A stretch of 64,000 nucleotides of DNA, taken from the NCBI GenBank assembly GCA_026874595.1, contig CM049318.1:36665956-36729955 (forward strand). The letters run 5' to 3'. Of the stretch, positions 45,901 through 60,900 are shown piece by piece (the stretch's first letter is position 1; every line of letters starts with the position of its first letter). A program made the position numbers and the translations under genes. A model generated the notes under the pieces. The model was not told the origin of the DNA, did no database searches, and worked only from the letters and a program-made list of their open reading frames with translations. The DNA is from Sipunculus nudus. Lineage: Eukaryota; Annelida; Sipuncula; Golfingiida; Sipunculidae.

Positions 45901-48900
45901 CTTAGATTTTATAGGGAGAAAGCTAAAAAAGCTTTAAAAATCTTCTTCTCCAAAACTGTCCAGCCAAAGTGTCCAATATTTCACAGAAATGATCCCTGGA
46001 ACAATCTTTCTCAAGTTTGTTCGAATGGTTCCAGTTCGGAGATTTTTGGCCAAGATACAGGAGGTTGAACTTCGTTAACTGTGCAAAAAAGCATATTAAA
46101 ATTTAAATCTCAGAAGCGGCTGGAGCTATCTTCACCAAATTTTATGCCAATGTTGGTCACATAGGTCATATCTGAAATTGAGGTATTGGTGGGCCACCTG
46201 CATAGGCCTTTTTTGTACGGGGGTCATCAGTGCCTGTATCACGCTGAGGGCTACAAAAAACTTCTTCTCTAAAACCATATGGCCAAAATGTTTAATATCG
46301 CACAGAAATGATCCTAGGGTAGTGCTATCTGAAGTTTAATCAAATGGTCTCTTTTCAGTGACTTTTGGCTAAGTTATGGGAAGCTGAATTTAGTCATATG
46401 CCATAACAGCCCATTTTAGCTCAGTGGCTACAAAGATCTTCTTCTCAAAAACCACTGGGCCAAATTGTTAAATCTCACACATTAATTATCCTCAGATGTT
46501 GATAATTCAAGTTTGTTCAAATGATTTTTGTTCAGTGCTTTTTGGCTGAGTTACGGGAAGCTGAACTTAGCCAGTTTGCTGTATCGTCCTATATGAGTTA
46601 TAAACCTGCGGAACGTTTTTCGACTGATGCCTCTGAAGCCAGTTTGTTAAATATTTTACAAGAATAATTCCTACAATAATTCATGTAATAATTGTCATTA
46701 ATGGTTCCACATGAATGATTTTTGGCTGAATTATGGAGATCGAATTGAGTCATTTTACCATATATGTTAGTTGTGTGATGCTGTTACATCTAGCCTGGCA
46801 CCAGTTTATCAGCATCTATTACATCACGCCACTAGACATTTAGATTTCAGGTTATCTTTGGTTAATATTGACAAGAAAGATTTTTTAAAAGCTTTTAAAA
46901 ATTTAGATTTAGGAGTTAAGTTATTCATCATACCAGGCAATGTTACAATCATGGATATTCAGCTCTCTGTGGCTATATAAAGACAACTGTACGTGGATTA
47001 TAAATTATTGGTATCCCTACTCAACTTAATTCAAGAATTTGCCATCAATGAGATATATCTGTATTTTAATTTTGCATTCAGTATGCATCCGTAATAATTT
47101 TACATATATTCCTGATTTTTTTTTATAAAAAGTCAGCTGAAAAGCATTTTGTATTGGGAAAATAAATTTCAAAGTCATTTCAAGTAGGAACTACTTTTGT
47201 GTTCAGATGGCAGCACTTGGTATACCATTGGCAGATTGCCAGTGCCTTGATGTTGGCCATTAGCCAAGATGATGTCAGCTCTATAAATAGTTTTGGCACA
47301 GTGCCTGGATTGGAAGAAGTGCAGCCAGGTATAGGTCAAAAGTTCACTCAGTGCAGTAGCTGCATTCTATTTATAGCTTTAGCAGACTGCTCACTGCATC
47401 ATATTTGGCACCCAAAGTTCAGCCTGAATCTATTTATAGCTTTGGCAGACTGCCAACTGTGTCAGATTATGCAAGAGGTCAAGAGTTCACTCAGTGCAGC
47501 CAGGTACACGTCAAAAGTTCACTCAGTCTAGCCAGGTGCAGGTCAAGAGTTCACTCAGTGCAGTAGCTTAAGGCAGGAATTTGTCACAGGTCACTGGGGG
47601 GCAACTGCCTTACTCACCTAAGCCTTGTCAGCCCAGTGCATCAAACTCTGGGGAAGTTTGATGTATTGGACTGATATTTTGACCTGTCTATACATCTTTG
47701 ATGGTATTCTCATTTACAAGACAGGTGGTGCCACGTACATTGACTTTTGCACAGTGTATGTGCCTGCTTATTTCTACAGAGGAATTTGATATATCAGCCT
47801 GAAATAGGGCATATTTATACATATCGAATAGCTTTGTCATATACAAGACTGGTGGTGCCACCTACAATAATTTTTGCACAGTGTATGTCCCTGCTTATTT
47901 CTCAGGAGGGTTTTGATATATCAGTCTGAAAATTGGGCATATGTGTCTATCTCTGATAGATTCGTTGTATACAAGACTAGTGGTGCCAGCTACAATCGTT
48001 TTTGTGTTGTTTGCACCCATGCCAGAATTTCAGCAGTGATATTTGTGTAATTGTTTCTTATTCAAAATGTTTAGTACTTGCATTGTTCATATACATGAAA
48101 AGTAATGGTCCAGCATTGAAGCATTATACCTGGTGTATTTCCCAATGCACAGGTTCACATTAGGCCTGTAGGCCTTGTTTTCAGAAATCAGAATTTTTTT
48201 ACCTTTTTAACTACAGGTTTTCAATAAAAATTGCATATGATCGGGGGAAAATATGATAATAACATAATTGTCTTTGCTAAACAGGTAAAAACACAACAAA
48301 AAAGGGAAACTTGTTATGTAAAAATTTATTTTATTTTCTTGAAAGAAATGTCTGTACATCTCAAGATCAGTAAATTTTTACTGAAAATCAGATAAAAGTT
48401 TTTATGTGGGGGGGGGGGGGGGGCAAAAGTTACCAAATATACCAAACATTTATTTTTTTAAGGTCTATATCCCAATCACATATGCACAGATTTATATGTA
48501 AATGGGTTACTGTGATCAGAGAGTGAGACTGAGGGTAGGAGTGACTGTAGATGAAATAATTATCACACCCTGTTTCAGAAATATGCATCATCTTTGTGTT
48601 AAACTGTTAAATCATTTTGTTAATAAACCTTTAGCTAAAATCATCTTGCCTTCATATAAAGTGTATTTAATCTTTGTGTATCTGTCTGTATCAACTCAAT
48701 CTTTGTGTTTTGTAACAGTTGTGTTTTACTTGTATGTTTTAATTGCCTGTACTGTAGTTGTGCTGATATTGACAATACAGTGTACACATGATGTTCCATA
48801 TAATATAACATATAATAAAGGTAAGTAAAATTCTCAGCTCAGGGATTTGTTCACATTGTATGTAGCTGTAACTTTCTACCACATATTATCATCAGCAGAC

Positions 48901-51900
48901 TGGCATGCTTAACAACAACTCAGGGGGATGTCACATGACCACAGGGACCACCCTTAGCCATCATCAATCTAAGGTCTTTTGGCAAAATGCATGAATTTAG
49001 CACTGGGATTCATGTTACCCATTGTTCAAGGTTCCTTGAATTCAGCTGAGCCTGAAGGCCCATAGGCCACTTGTTTTTTATTACACATAATATTTACACT
49101 ATTTCTGTTGACAGAATGGTTACTGACAGCCCGGTAGCCAGTCCTTCCACACAAGTTTCTGCAGATGTTCTTATGCCTGAACCCTCCACGTCTCTGGTGC
49201 CACCAGTCACGCCCACCAAGAGACTGGCCCTGATGCCTTCAGAGCCAGCACCAAAATGTGTCTCCTCACAAGAACTGCAGGTGCTCCAAGCCTGTCTGAA
49301 AAGATGGAGGACTGAAGTGGAGAGTGATGTCAAAGGTTAGTCATATAAATATGCATGACCTGCTTCAGTGTTTGTCATTTAATTTATGTTCCAGTTGATC
49401 TGTTAGAATTATTGCATCTTCTGTACCATCTGATTATCAACTAGACCTGCAAATCCATTCTTAACTGTACTTGCCACAAAAAAATAGTAAAATAAGGCAT
49501 AGATAGGTGTAACAGAATCAGAACCTGCAGTTCCGTATCTGTTGAAAGGTTTTTAGGGTCTGACTTCAGGCATTACATTTACTGCCATCTAGCAAATTAT
49601 ATCCTGACCATCATAATTTGGTTTTAAAATACACTAAGTAAATTGAGTTGGTTGGTTGTCATTGGATAGACTTGGGCTTATCAATTGTCTCTTGTGATTG
49701 TAGAACTACAAGACAGTATCACCAGGCTTGAAGACAGAGTAAACACTATGTACTCAGATGAAAGCATGTGTAAGGTAAGCTCAGTGTTATATATGTGATA
49801 ATTTTTATGTTTACTGGAAGGAATTATGCCAATGATGGATTGTATTTCATCATAATACTTAAAAAATTATCTGTTCTGATGTAATATTTTCTTTTTTTGG
49901 TATAATCTTGTAAAATTATAAGTAACATAAAAAACTTTTAAATTTTGAAAGTTGTGAATTCTTTTTTACTGCCATTTAGGATGTGAGCATTTCTTGCCAA
50001 ATTGATTTAAGGAAGCAGTTATGGCCATAGCAAACATTATATTTTAATGGAACTTGCTTAAATTCCATTCATGCCAATCCTTACAGGGCAAAGCTGACAT
50101 TAATTTGGAATTCAACCTTATCCAAGCAATATTGATTTTATGTATTGATTTTCAACTTCTTACTTTCCTTATATGTCCTTTTTGGTTAAAAATGTAGGAT
50201 TCGTATTAGATTATATACAGATATATCTGACAAATGTTAATGAAAAAGGTCAGGGTCTTTGTACATCTGATTCGTTGATTTTTTATAGCACCCCTATAGA
50301 CTTCATGCCGTACTCGTCCACGAGGGTCAAGCGGCATCAGGGCACTACTGGGCATATGTGTACAGTTGTGAACACGGCAAATGGCTCAAATTTAACGATA
50401 TCACTGTGACTGAGGCATCATGGGAGGAGCTGGAGAAGGAAAGCGTGGGAGGTTATCATAACGCCAGTGCCTACTGTCTAATGTATGTGGATGCAAGCTG
50501 CAAAGGGCTCAGGACAGGTATGTTCTAGAGTTAGGCTATACACCTGTATCATACCCAACTAGAAATCTGCATTCTAACGAAATCAAGCCTTAAGTGACTG
50601 CTAGATTTGTGAGTATACCTTGATGAAATTTCTGGATTGGGATCATGTGCTGGATTGATGCCAAAATCTAATTGATTCTTCATTGGCCCATTCCCAAAAC
50701 CCTGAAAATTTCATGAGATTCCAATCATGATGACATGAGTTATTTAGTTAAAAAACAAACACACACTCACAAACGGGGATGATTGTATAGATTGTATGTT
50801 AGATGTTTTCTGTTTGTTTGTCAGCAATTGTACATGTACTTTGTTTACTAAAGCTTGCATATAAAAAAGATCATATATCCATCTCAGAGGCATTTTAATT
50901 ACTTAATTACTTATTTTCCACAGTTCATTTATATGTGCACAGATGTAGCCAGAAATCACAGATAATTCTACTGAGAAGGCAGTTTATTAGCTGACTTTTA
51001 GAGACACACATTTCGTTTAACACATTCGCTGCCAATGACGTGTATACTCGTCGTTTATTATGATTCCCCCAGTGCCAAGCACGTGTATACACGTCATTTA
51101 TTTAAAAGCCATTTTTAGCAGGAATTCTCATAAATTAATCAATTAGGTCTTTGCAGATGAGTAGTAGACCATTTATAAAATAGTCTTGCAGTATGAAAAT
51201 GAATTATTTGTTATTCAACAGTGCACTGCATCATTCTAAAGCAGGAAAGATGTGTAGACGGTGACAAAATCCACGGCTCCGGTCCATTGCCGTGAAATAA
51301 CTTCACCACGCGCTTCAGTTTGAAGTTGATTCCTTGTAAGAATACTACTTTGAATCAAACGAAAAGGAGGATTGTAAAAATATGTAGCTTGTTTAATATT
51401 AGAACATATTTTGGCCACTTATTTACGAGAGACCCGGTTGGGAGGCCGAGGTGTGATAGATCGCACCTTAGGCGTGAACTCAAGATAGCGAGGCGTTAGG
51501 TCGTTCAGGTTTATTGCCCTGCGAGGACATGGTATTGCGCAATCAACAACAAAGGGCACGTGACACATGATTGACACACAGATCGGCAGTGTAATCAGAA
51601 CGCGGCTGCAAATGATTCTGTCGGCTTATTTCTTGTTCCTTATTTACTTATATATAGATATATGCATACATTAGTAACTTCACAAACAAGTGCTCGTAAA
51701 TTGCAAAACTGAAATAATCTCTGTGTTTCGTGTGACTGTTACAATGACGAGGTCAGTTGCGCGTCAAGGCTCAAGCATGTCGGTATATATAAAGAGTCTA
51801 TGACTATTTTTGAAAATTGTATGTGAAATGTAAAATTATATATATATACTTTTAATTATATTGATCGTAGAACCGCTGTGTTCGTTATAAAAGTGTAAAA

Positions 51901-54900
51901 ATGTATGTTGAGCTAAAACTACATGTGTGTAAAAAAAAAAAAAAAAAACATACCGCGCAGGTTCGAACATATGCGGCTGGCTATGTTTCATTAACAGACC
52001 ACCTATTCTAACCAATTGGTCATTCTGGATCTGTTCTCGAATTTGACATAAATGTATATCGGCCTATATTTTTCAGTGCCTCTCAGTCATTTGACTCTTC
52101 CAATTCAGCATTCGCCCCAACATACATATTTTCATTTAGTTCATCATTTACAATAAATATAGATCTTTAGTTGTTAGCTTTATGCTGGTGTCAACGTAGA
52201 CGTTATGAGACCAGTCCTCCGGAGCCATGCTTTGACTATTATCGCGGTCATTTGGCTCAGTGCCCAACTTCACACCTCTAGTTTTATTGCCCCTGTGTTA
52301 TCCGAAGTCACACCTTCTTATCAGGTAATTAGCACCTAGTCATGGTACCACTGCAGCTCTCGGGGCTGCTCGGGTCCATGTATATGGCCCTGGCACTGGG
52401 GGTGAACATAGGCTTGGCAGTGAATGTGTTAATAAAGTATTAATGTGCTTTGCTATGATCAATATGCAATTTTGCTATGATGGAAAATGACCAAATATGC
52501 AAAACATTCCTGAAGCTCATCAGTAGATAACACATGGTGAAAATTATGTCTTAATAAAACTTGGAATATAGATACCTATAATTTTTTTATGTTTTATTGT
52601 AAGGTATAATAGTAATCTCTTTCTTGTATTTAACAATGGCAGCGCTTTCATTGACTGACCCTCAGAGATGAGTCCAACCCTAATTTGTTCTTATACTTGC
52701 AATTGCCCTGATGATCTTTCAGGGATAGTTGAAACAGATTTAGGTCAGCAGAAGCTGGGGTCTCGTAAACTACCTTTAGAGCTTGAAAACTTCGTTGAAG
52801 AAGACAACTCCAAGTTTGCTCAAGAAATCGCTGATTGGGACAGTGAACAGCGGAGGAAACAGCAGGTGGTGCCCTCTACTTCCTCTGACCCAGATATCAC
52901 AATCATCGGAGAACAGCAACCAGGTAACAGTAAAATCATTAATGGCCAGATTTGAACGATATTCTGTTCCACCTTAGAGAGTCCTGTCATTATTGACAGT
53001 AACATGCATTATTTATCTTTTTATACCTTTAGAGAAGTGTATTCCAGTATCTGACATCTATAAGCTTAAGATAATCCCTTGAAGCTTTTCATAAAACCAG
53101 GCCAGAAAATGCTGATTCCACCGCTCAAAGGCTTTTTTATGTTGTTTATATCCATATGTTTATAACATGTGGGGGGCCTGCCAAAATAATCTCAACACTT
53201 TGAGCAAGGACATCTCACAGCATGTAAGACAAATCAAAGTTTAACAAAGGGCAATGTGCAACTAACAGCCAAATACAACACAATAGCTATCTGTATTTCA
53301 TTCATGAAATCAGTTTTATAGAACAGGTCTTATAGTACTGTAACTAGTTTTACACAGTAGTTCTTGCATTATAGTCTGTTCCACCAACCCTGTCTACCTG
53401 TCTTTTCACAATACATTTTTTTTTTAGTAAAATGACAAAACATTTTTCCCCTACGTCAGAAAGAGGAAAATGCGTAATTAACTATTATGGAAATAATGGC
53501 CTACCTTATGTCATTTTACTGTAAACAATTTTAAACCATTTTATGAGTAACTAGTCTATTCTGTAGCAACATTTGCCACCATTCTATGAAATGTACATGA
53601 TAGGGAATAGTTATGACGTCATAATAGATGTGACACACAAAAGAGGCACCCTTATTCAGGGACCAATATTGAGGAGCTGCCAACCCCTGATTAAAGCGAG
53701 ACTGGTATTCTTCTCTTGCGTGCGCTTCACTGTTACGTCTAATTACTTCATATATATATATCAAAGGATGATAACAATGGCTGGACCTCATGAACTACCG
53801 ACATATATGAAACATGCTAAACTAGCTGTAAAGGGTATAATATTTATATCGTTAGCAGGTAGGGAACCAAAAATTATTTTGTATGGCAAGATTGTCTTGT
53901 GTGAAAATAATAGACAAATATCAGGTGGACAGGGGTGGTGGAATGGACTATAGGTAACAAGTTTTTCATGATAGTTCATCATTTCTCTAATCTTACAGTG
54001 AAAGATCTGAAGGTGAGCAGGTTTGGTCCACAAACACAGCACCCATACTCCCCTCAAGCAGAGATGCACGCTCGGCTGGCTGCTGCAGACACCATGAAGG
54101 CAGTGGAAGAAGCCGTCAGCAGTGAGACCAATGAGAAACAGGTGTTTCACAACACCTTAAACATTGTAAGTTTAAACATAGGTAACAGAGAGCACTCACT
54201 GAGCATATACCTCCACCAACACATGGATCCACATCCAGATCTGCCCCTAAAATCAATTAATCCCAAATCAGTTAATCCCTGTAGTCTTTGCTCATTCACT
54301 GACAAAATTCCATTGAAGCACGCCAATCTGCTGACAATTACTGTGTTGAAAGCTACATTTAGAGTTGGGAGTTTTCACTCGTGTTAAGGAATCTCCAGAG
54401 ACCAGATCAAACATACATAGTTTCATTGGTTGCAAAGTTTTGAAATATTGACAACTAGAAATCTGCATTTGAAGGAAAACAAACTGTCATGTGGGCATTC
54501 ACTTATTCAGCCCATATTCCCAGGTTCATTTGTTCATAAGTTCCTGAACATTTGTAAATATTCATTGATGATGTTTCTGAATCTGGATTGTGTGCCGGAT
54601 CCACACTAAAATCTAATCGATTCTTCATTGGTCCTGAAATGCCCTGAAAATTTCATGAGATTCTGTACATTTTGCCTGAGTGATGATGTGAATAAACACA
54701 CACACACAAACAAGCAAATGAGAATGAATGCATACCCTCCAGGCACACAAACCCATTTGGAGCAGGAGTGGACCTCATAGTAGTTTGCTTTCACATTACT
54801 TGTATCAATGCCCATATATCTCCTTCCCTCTAAGGCCTCACTCATGGCTAATAAGCTTGTTTTGTTAATATTGAAAATGTTGAAACCTTGGGGGGGGGGG

Positions 54901-57900
54901 GGGTACAATTTTTTAATGCCCATCATATGATTGGAGTATTATGGTATACCCGCCATATGTCCATCTGTTAACTTTTAGTGTGACCGCGTTAACTTACCAG
55001 ATTATCGTGCCCACGTTTGATTTTGGGCAAAATCCATACATATTTAATAAGGTCACAGGTCACTAGGCTACTTAATGGTGTCACAGGGATACCTTACAAA
55101 GAATATGAAGGATTTTGATAAAACGCATTAGGAATTTAATCAATAAAATATCTTGCCTAAGTTTGATTTTCACAAAAATCTAAGCATATTTAATAAGGTT
55201 CGAGGTCACCGCACTTTGGAGGCACTGTGTTGACTTAACAGAAATCCAGTGGAATTTCTTGAAACTCATTATACATATTTACCAGTAGAGTTCCTCTCCT
55301 CAGTTAAATTCCTCAGCAGATTTCACTGCATATTTAATGAGGTTAGAAGTCACAAGACATAACAGGGGCATATTACACTTCCATAACAATGGCATCACTG
55401 TGATAATGGCATTATCCTGTCGAGGGATTAAAAATCATTTATGTTTATGTTTGTTTGTCCGTGCAATGTATACAAAATTTCTCAAAGAATTTATTGAAAT
55501 TATATGAAAAGGTGAGTCATTGTGCCAAAGAAGTTTAAATTTATTGGCTTTCAGTTAACTTTTGGTGATACCGTGTAGAGATACAAAAAAAGGCATGACA
55601 AAAAGCTGACAAAAAGGCATGAATTTCACAAGATGCAGATCAGCACCTGAATTTTTATTGAGCTATCACAAAAATTTAAGCTAATGTTTTTCCCCTATTT
55701 TCCATACTTCCTCAGAACCTTATTGAAATCAGTTGAGAACATTTTTGAGTATTAATAATCAAACTAGACAACCGCAATTTAAATGTTTGTCAGTATAGGC
55801 TTACAGTGACTCTTATTAATCTATGACCAGTTTAGATGTACAATACAATGGAACCTGTTTGAAAGACCACCTGTAAAATAAACCCACCTGATTATTAAGA
55901 CCACTTTTGAGTGAACCGAAAGCATTCTAACTGGTTATAACTGACCTGTCTATTAAGACCACCTGCGAGATAAGACCACTTTTGGCTAGTCCCACATGTG
56001 GTCTTATTACACAGGTTTCACTGTAATAGACATGAAGGCTTTACCTACTTTTGAAATTTTAAGATGTGGAAAGCAGAGCTGAAGAGGCTGGAGATGCTGA
56101 GTGAAGAGATCTGTAAAAGACCGCAAGGAGATGACCCCAGAATTAATAGCATCATGATGTACCTGGTACTGAACAAAGCCCCAAAACAAATCGTAGAACG
56201 GGCACTCTGGGAGCAGTTCGCTCTGCTGCATGAACTGGATAACAAGCACAGGTAACACTGATATACTGAAGCTACAGGTTTTGAATACAGTAGAACCTCT
56301 ATAATGTAACCACCATTGGGACTTGGTGGAACTGTCCCCTGAATAGAAATGCCCACCATTTGAAGGTCATGACCGCAACATAAATTGAAAGAATGAGAAA
56401 ACCAGGACTCTGAAAAACTGCCCTCTTCATAAAGGTACCCACTGTATGGAGGTGCCAACTGTATAAAGGTGCCCACTCTATAAAGGGTGCCCACTTTATG
56501 GAGATGCCCACTAGGAAAGGTTCCACTAGGCCAAAAAAAAATCTATGGTTCTCAGGTATTTGTTTTCAGAAATCACTGCGGGCGAGCGGTATTTTATTTT
56601 TTTACCTTTTTTTGTATGTTTTGACAAAATTGTCATATGATCAGGCAAAGGATGAAAATAACAATTATTTTTTTTTCTAAACAGGTAAAAGCACTACATA
56701 AATTGTATTATTTATCTTCTTGAAAGATAAAAATCAAAATAAAAATTTGTGATGCAGGGTGTTAAATTTGACACGGGTGGTGCCTGAGAACCATACTGTT
56801 TATTTTTTTGGCCCTATATATCTCTTTTCAAGGTAACCTCACTTGTATAAAACCCCTTCATTTATACTTGTCCATAAGTTGTGTTAATTTCAAAGCTCAC
56901 AGGGTATTCATCGTTTCTAAAAGTTGTTTTAAATTATTATTATTGGACCCCCATATAGTATTCATCTTTAAAACCTTGTACAGTGTTCTTTTTAATGTGT
57001 CAACTGTTGATTAAATTTTCACACATTAAGTATGTCAACAATGAGTGGATACACAATTCGGAAGATCTACTGTATATGACTGAACTATATCTTGTACAGA
57101 AGACTGATGGTGCCACCTACAATCTCTTTGCACATTTTACCTCCCTATTACACCCCTATAAACAGTGTACATGCCTGTTGGTGTGGGACACAAGTCAGAG
57201 CTTTTATTAGTTAGCTTTATCTATTGAACAAGACTTAAGAACACTCCGCTCTCTCCATCAGCTACCCAGGTTTGATCTCCAGCAAGGCTGTGAGAGCGAA
57301 TTTAGTGGCTCATCCATGGTCAGTTTAACCTTACAGACTAAATAAACTCACCATCTGACATTCTGACCTATTGAGAGTGCCCTATATTAATTATAATAAG
57401 CAGTATACTATTATTAAATAAAGTGTATGTTAACAAATCTTCAAAGGCCACTTGTGTAGCAGGTAAATATGAGGGGGATAAATGTATTAAAAGGAATACA
57501 AACATCAATAATTACCAATCTTATATCTTACCAATATTAGATTAGAGATGAAAAATTAGGACTGTCATCTTATCTGCCAATATTGAACAAGGATTTCTGT
57601 TCATTTATTGTTTCCTTGAGTTCTCATCAGATCGCTGAGTTTTTGTGTTCATATTAGATTATTTATGTAATAATGGAGACCATGTGGTCAGAATGCTAAA
57701 ATGGAATGCTTATGAAAAATTGTAAAAGTGAAAATCACAAAAAATATAGACTCACAAATACTATGCCATTCACAGTTTACATTTACATCACTTCAAATTA
57801 ACGATTTCCAAATCCCTGGTTTCAGTACTAAGAAGATCCGGCATATGGCCATGACAAAATTAGAAATGGCCAAAAATGTGGCACAAGAGGCAGGTGAAAA

Positions 57901-60900
57901 CCTGTACAGGGTGAGTAACATATTTCAGGCCAGTTTATAGCTGAGCCTCCCGTGTACTTCTTTCATTTAAAATGTGAAACCAAACCTTCCATCTTTCAAC
58001 AGAGTATGAGTGAGACTTTCATGCAGGTTGTAACATTTGATGAAATTTCTTTAAATCCATATTTGTGAAACCTATGTTATCAAATAGCATGGTGGACGAA
58101 GAATTTGTTTGAATATTCTAAGTTATAGGTATTTACACTGGGCTCACCATTTTAGTAGGATATTGCTAGACTGGCGGGAGATATTTAGTCAAATATGATC
58201 TGTTCAGATAATGCAAGAGCCAGTGGTATTGCTAGAAGTGGTTATGTCATATCAAACCAGATGCTACCAAGAGAACTTGCGGGGGGGGGGGGGGGGGAGT
58301 AAATTTTAATTTAATATCTGTTTGGAACAGATACCAAAGATATTGAAAAAAAATATTCAGTGTTTCAAATTTGATATATTTTAAAAGAAAATTTAAGTTA
58401 CTGACCTTTTTAATAATTATTTTATTAAAATACGATATTATAGATTTGTGTACTTTCTTTTGCTAATAATATTCCAATCTAAATTCTGCAAGTTAATTTT
58501 GAGAGTAATCATTGTTTAAAGGTAACTTTGTGGTGTTATTTACAATAATGTTTTCTTATTGGTAATTTCTTTCTTCAATTTCAGAAATGGCATGAAGATT
58601 TCAGTTTGTTCAGGAGGACAGTGCATGATTTTGTGATAGGCTTGAAATTATTTCACAAAGACAAGTATGTTGCCACATTATAAATAAATAAGTATCAGAT
58701 TTATATTTCAGTTTTCTAACTATCTTGTCCCAGTAGCACTTCAGTTTGGTTGTCTGACCAGTGAACAGTATACCTTAACAGGGCCTCTGATGACTCCTAT
58801 AATTTCTATATATTCCAATATATTTCTATGAAATAATTGTCACCTATAATTTCCTCTATTTTCCAGCATTTATTCCTTAATCTCCTATATTCTTCTATAT
58901 CGATAGGTTTTTTTACTGCACAATCATATCTCATGTATAACTGTAAATATTTGATAATAATTGTTATGTAGACCTGCTATTAGTGAAAACATGAAGCTCT
59001 ATGGTAGGACTGTGCCTTTAGTTGTTGCATTTTACAAGGACAGCTATATATTTAAATCATTTAAACAGACATTTAGATGCTGCTTTTAAGAACTGATAGT
59101 GATGGTAAATAGCAGAGTAAAATAAGATCACAAAGTGAAAATTTTTATATTTTTTTTTTATATATATTTCTGATTGATAATTCCCTGTTCTGTTTGGACA
59201 GCAGATGACTTAATATCTGACAAAATTAACTCGCACCTCACAGGGGCCCCTTTGGAATTTAAACCAGAATTTTCTTATTCTTTTTCTGTCAGTTGATTTA
59301 GTAAATCAGGAAAGTTTCCATTTAAAATTGTCATCAAGCATAAAGGTACATGCCAGAATGAAAAAAAATATTGAAGTACCTAGTGATTTGTATTTGGGAA
59401 TATGACCTTTGACTTTTTTAATATTTCAGGTTCAGGGAAGCATTGCCATATTTGGACCTGGCCTGTGATAAAAACAGACACCTGTGTTCACATGGTGACA
59501 CATGGAAGGGACTAGACAACAAGCTTCTTCATTGCTACAGGAGGCAGTGCTTATTGGTCAGTGTCTGTTTTTTTTTTTTTTTTTTAATGGGGTTGCTGAT
59601 ACGGTTTTTCACCAAACATTATCGACACAGTTTCTTCATAAAATTGAATAAAGAAACCTCTGTGAGTTATATACAACCAAGCATAATTCGAAACTATCTC
59701 TATGCTACATTGAAGATTGAAAGACTGCTCAAACATTGGAAAATGTGTGATGATAATGGATTTAAAGTATACAAAGTGTACTGGTTTTTTTATTTCAAAT
59801 AGATAACACATCAGTCTTTTTTATTTGCATTCATTTTGAAATACATCATATGTATCTTTAACATGGCTTACAACTCTGGAGAACTGATGATATGCAAACT
59901 GAAATGTGCATGACTGCGTGGCAGTTTTTCTGACATTTGATGGCATTGTTAGCCAGTAGATGGCACTATATGCACTGGCACTGGGGACCTTCAAGGCAAG
60001 GTGCCAGATGGCTCTTCTTTCAGGGTATGATCAATGACATGCTGATTACTTTATAAACAACATGAGCCAAGTGAGGAATAATGGCCTGATTGCTACCTTA
60101 GTTTTAATTAATCTATGGTTGCAGATTATCTTTGGTGAAAGGTTGTAGAGGAGGCTTTGGTCTTTAGTACAGGCTGCACTGTTGAAATATCCAGTATAGA
60201 TGTGGGGTGGGTTTCAAATATAGTTGGCTAACTTACTGGTATCATAGTGGTGCTGTAATATATAAAACTCTCCATAATTAACTTTGGGGTGCCATGTCAT
60301 TCTAATATTTAACAATTTTATGCACACACACTTGATAGTATAGAAAGTACTATGTGCTTCTTTAAATAAAGAATTACCATGATTTTAAAGAGGATACTTT
60401 GTTATATCAGGTCACTGTCACTTTATACAGTGTATAAAGTGTACTTTATGTGGTCCTTCAGCTTATGTAGTCCAAATCAGCTGTTGCTCAGTGACTTATT
60501 GTGAATTTGGTAACTTTTGAAGCACTCAGTAATTTTTCATGAAATTTCAATTATTTCACTATTTTCTTGAATGACTTTGAAAACTGGTGACCTTGAACAT
60601 AATCCTTAAGGTCAAATGAGCCAAAATAGATGTATTAGTGAACACTATAACTTTCGAACCACTCAGTATATCATCATAAAATTTGAATCACGAATTATGT
60701 CTACCAAAATCTGGGATGATTTCAATAATCAACGACTTTGACCTTCATGTTCAATGTCAAATCAGCCAGAATAGAATTTTTGTGAACAATTTGAACCAAT
60801 CAATAATTTTTTGAGAAATTTTATAAATGAATTCTTTCTACCAAAATCTCAGATGGGTTAAACTGGTGAACTTGACCATCCTAATCATCAAATCTTCAGA

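Larger units (their letters stand above)
43265..49114 (+). other. Largest USP25/28 internal intron (5.85 kb), rich in transposons
   Basis: Holds a pogo-type transposase gene with its left terminal region, then family C (inverted), family N and a family M relic. No further USP exon was seen; phase 2 on both sides joins cleanly as CA|A. Confidence 0.9.

Noticed and set aside
47199-47531. 110-codon frame similar to one on the minus strand at 16814-17032
   Set aside because: Both lie in family N repeats composed of direct modules; the similarity is repeat-derived.
53573-53953. 126-codon plus-strand frame before USP exon 18
   Set aside because: Crosses an intron; no similarity to USP25/28 and exon 17 to 18 phases fit without it.
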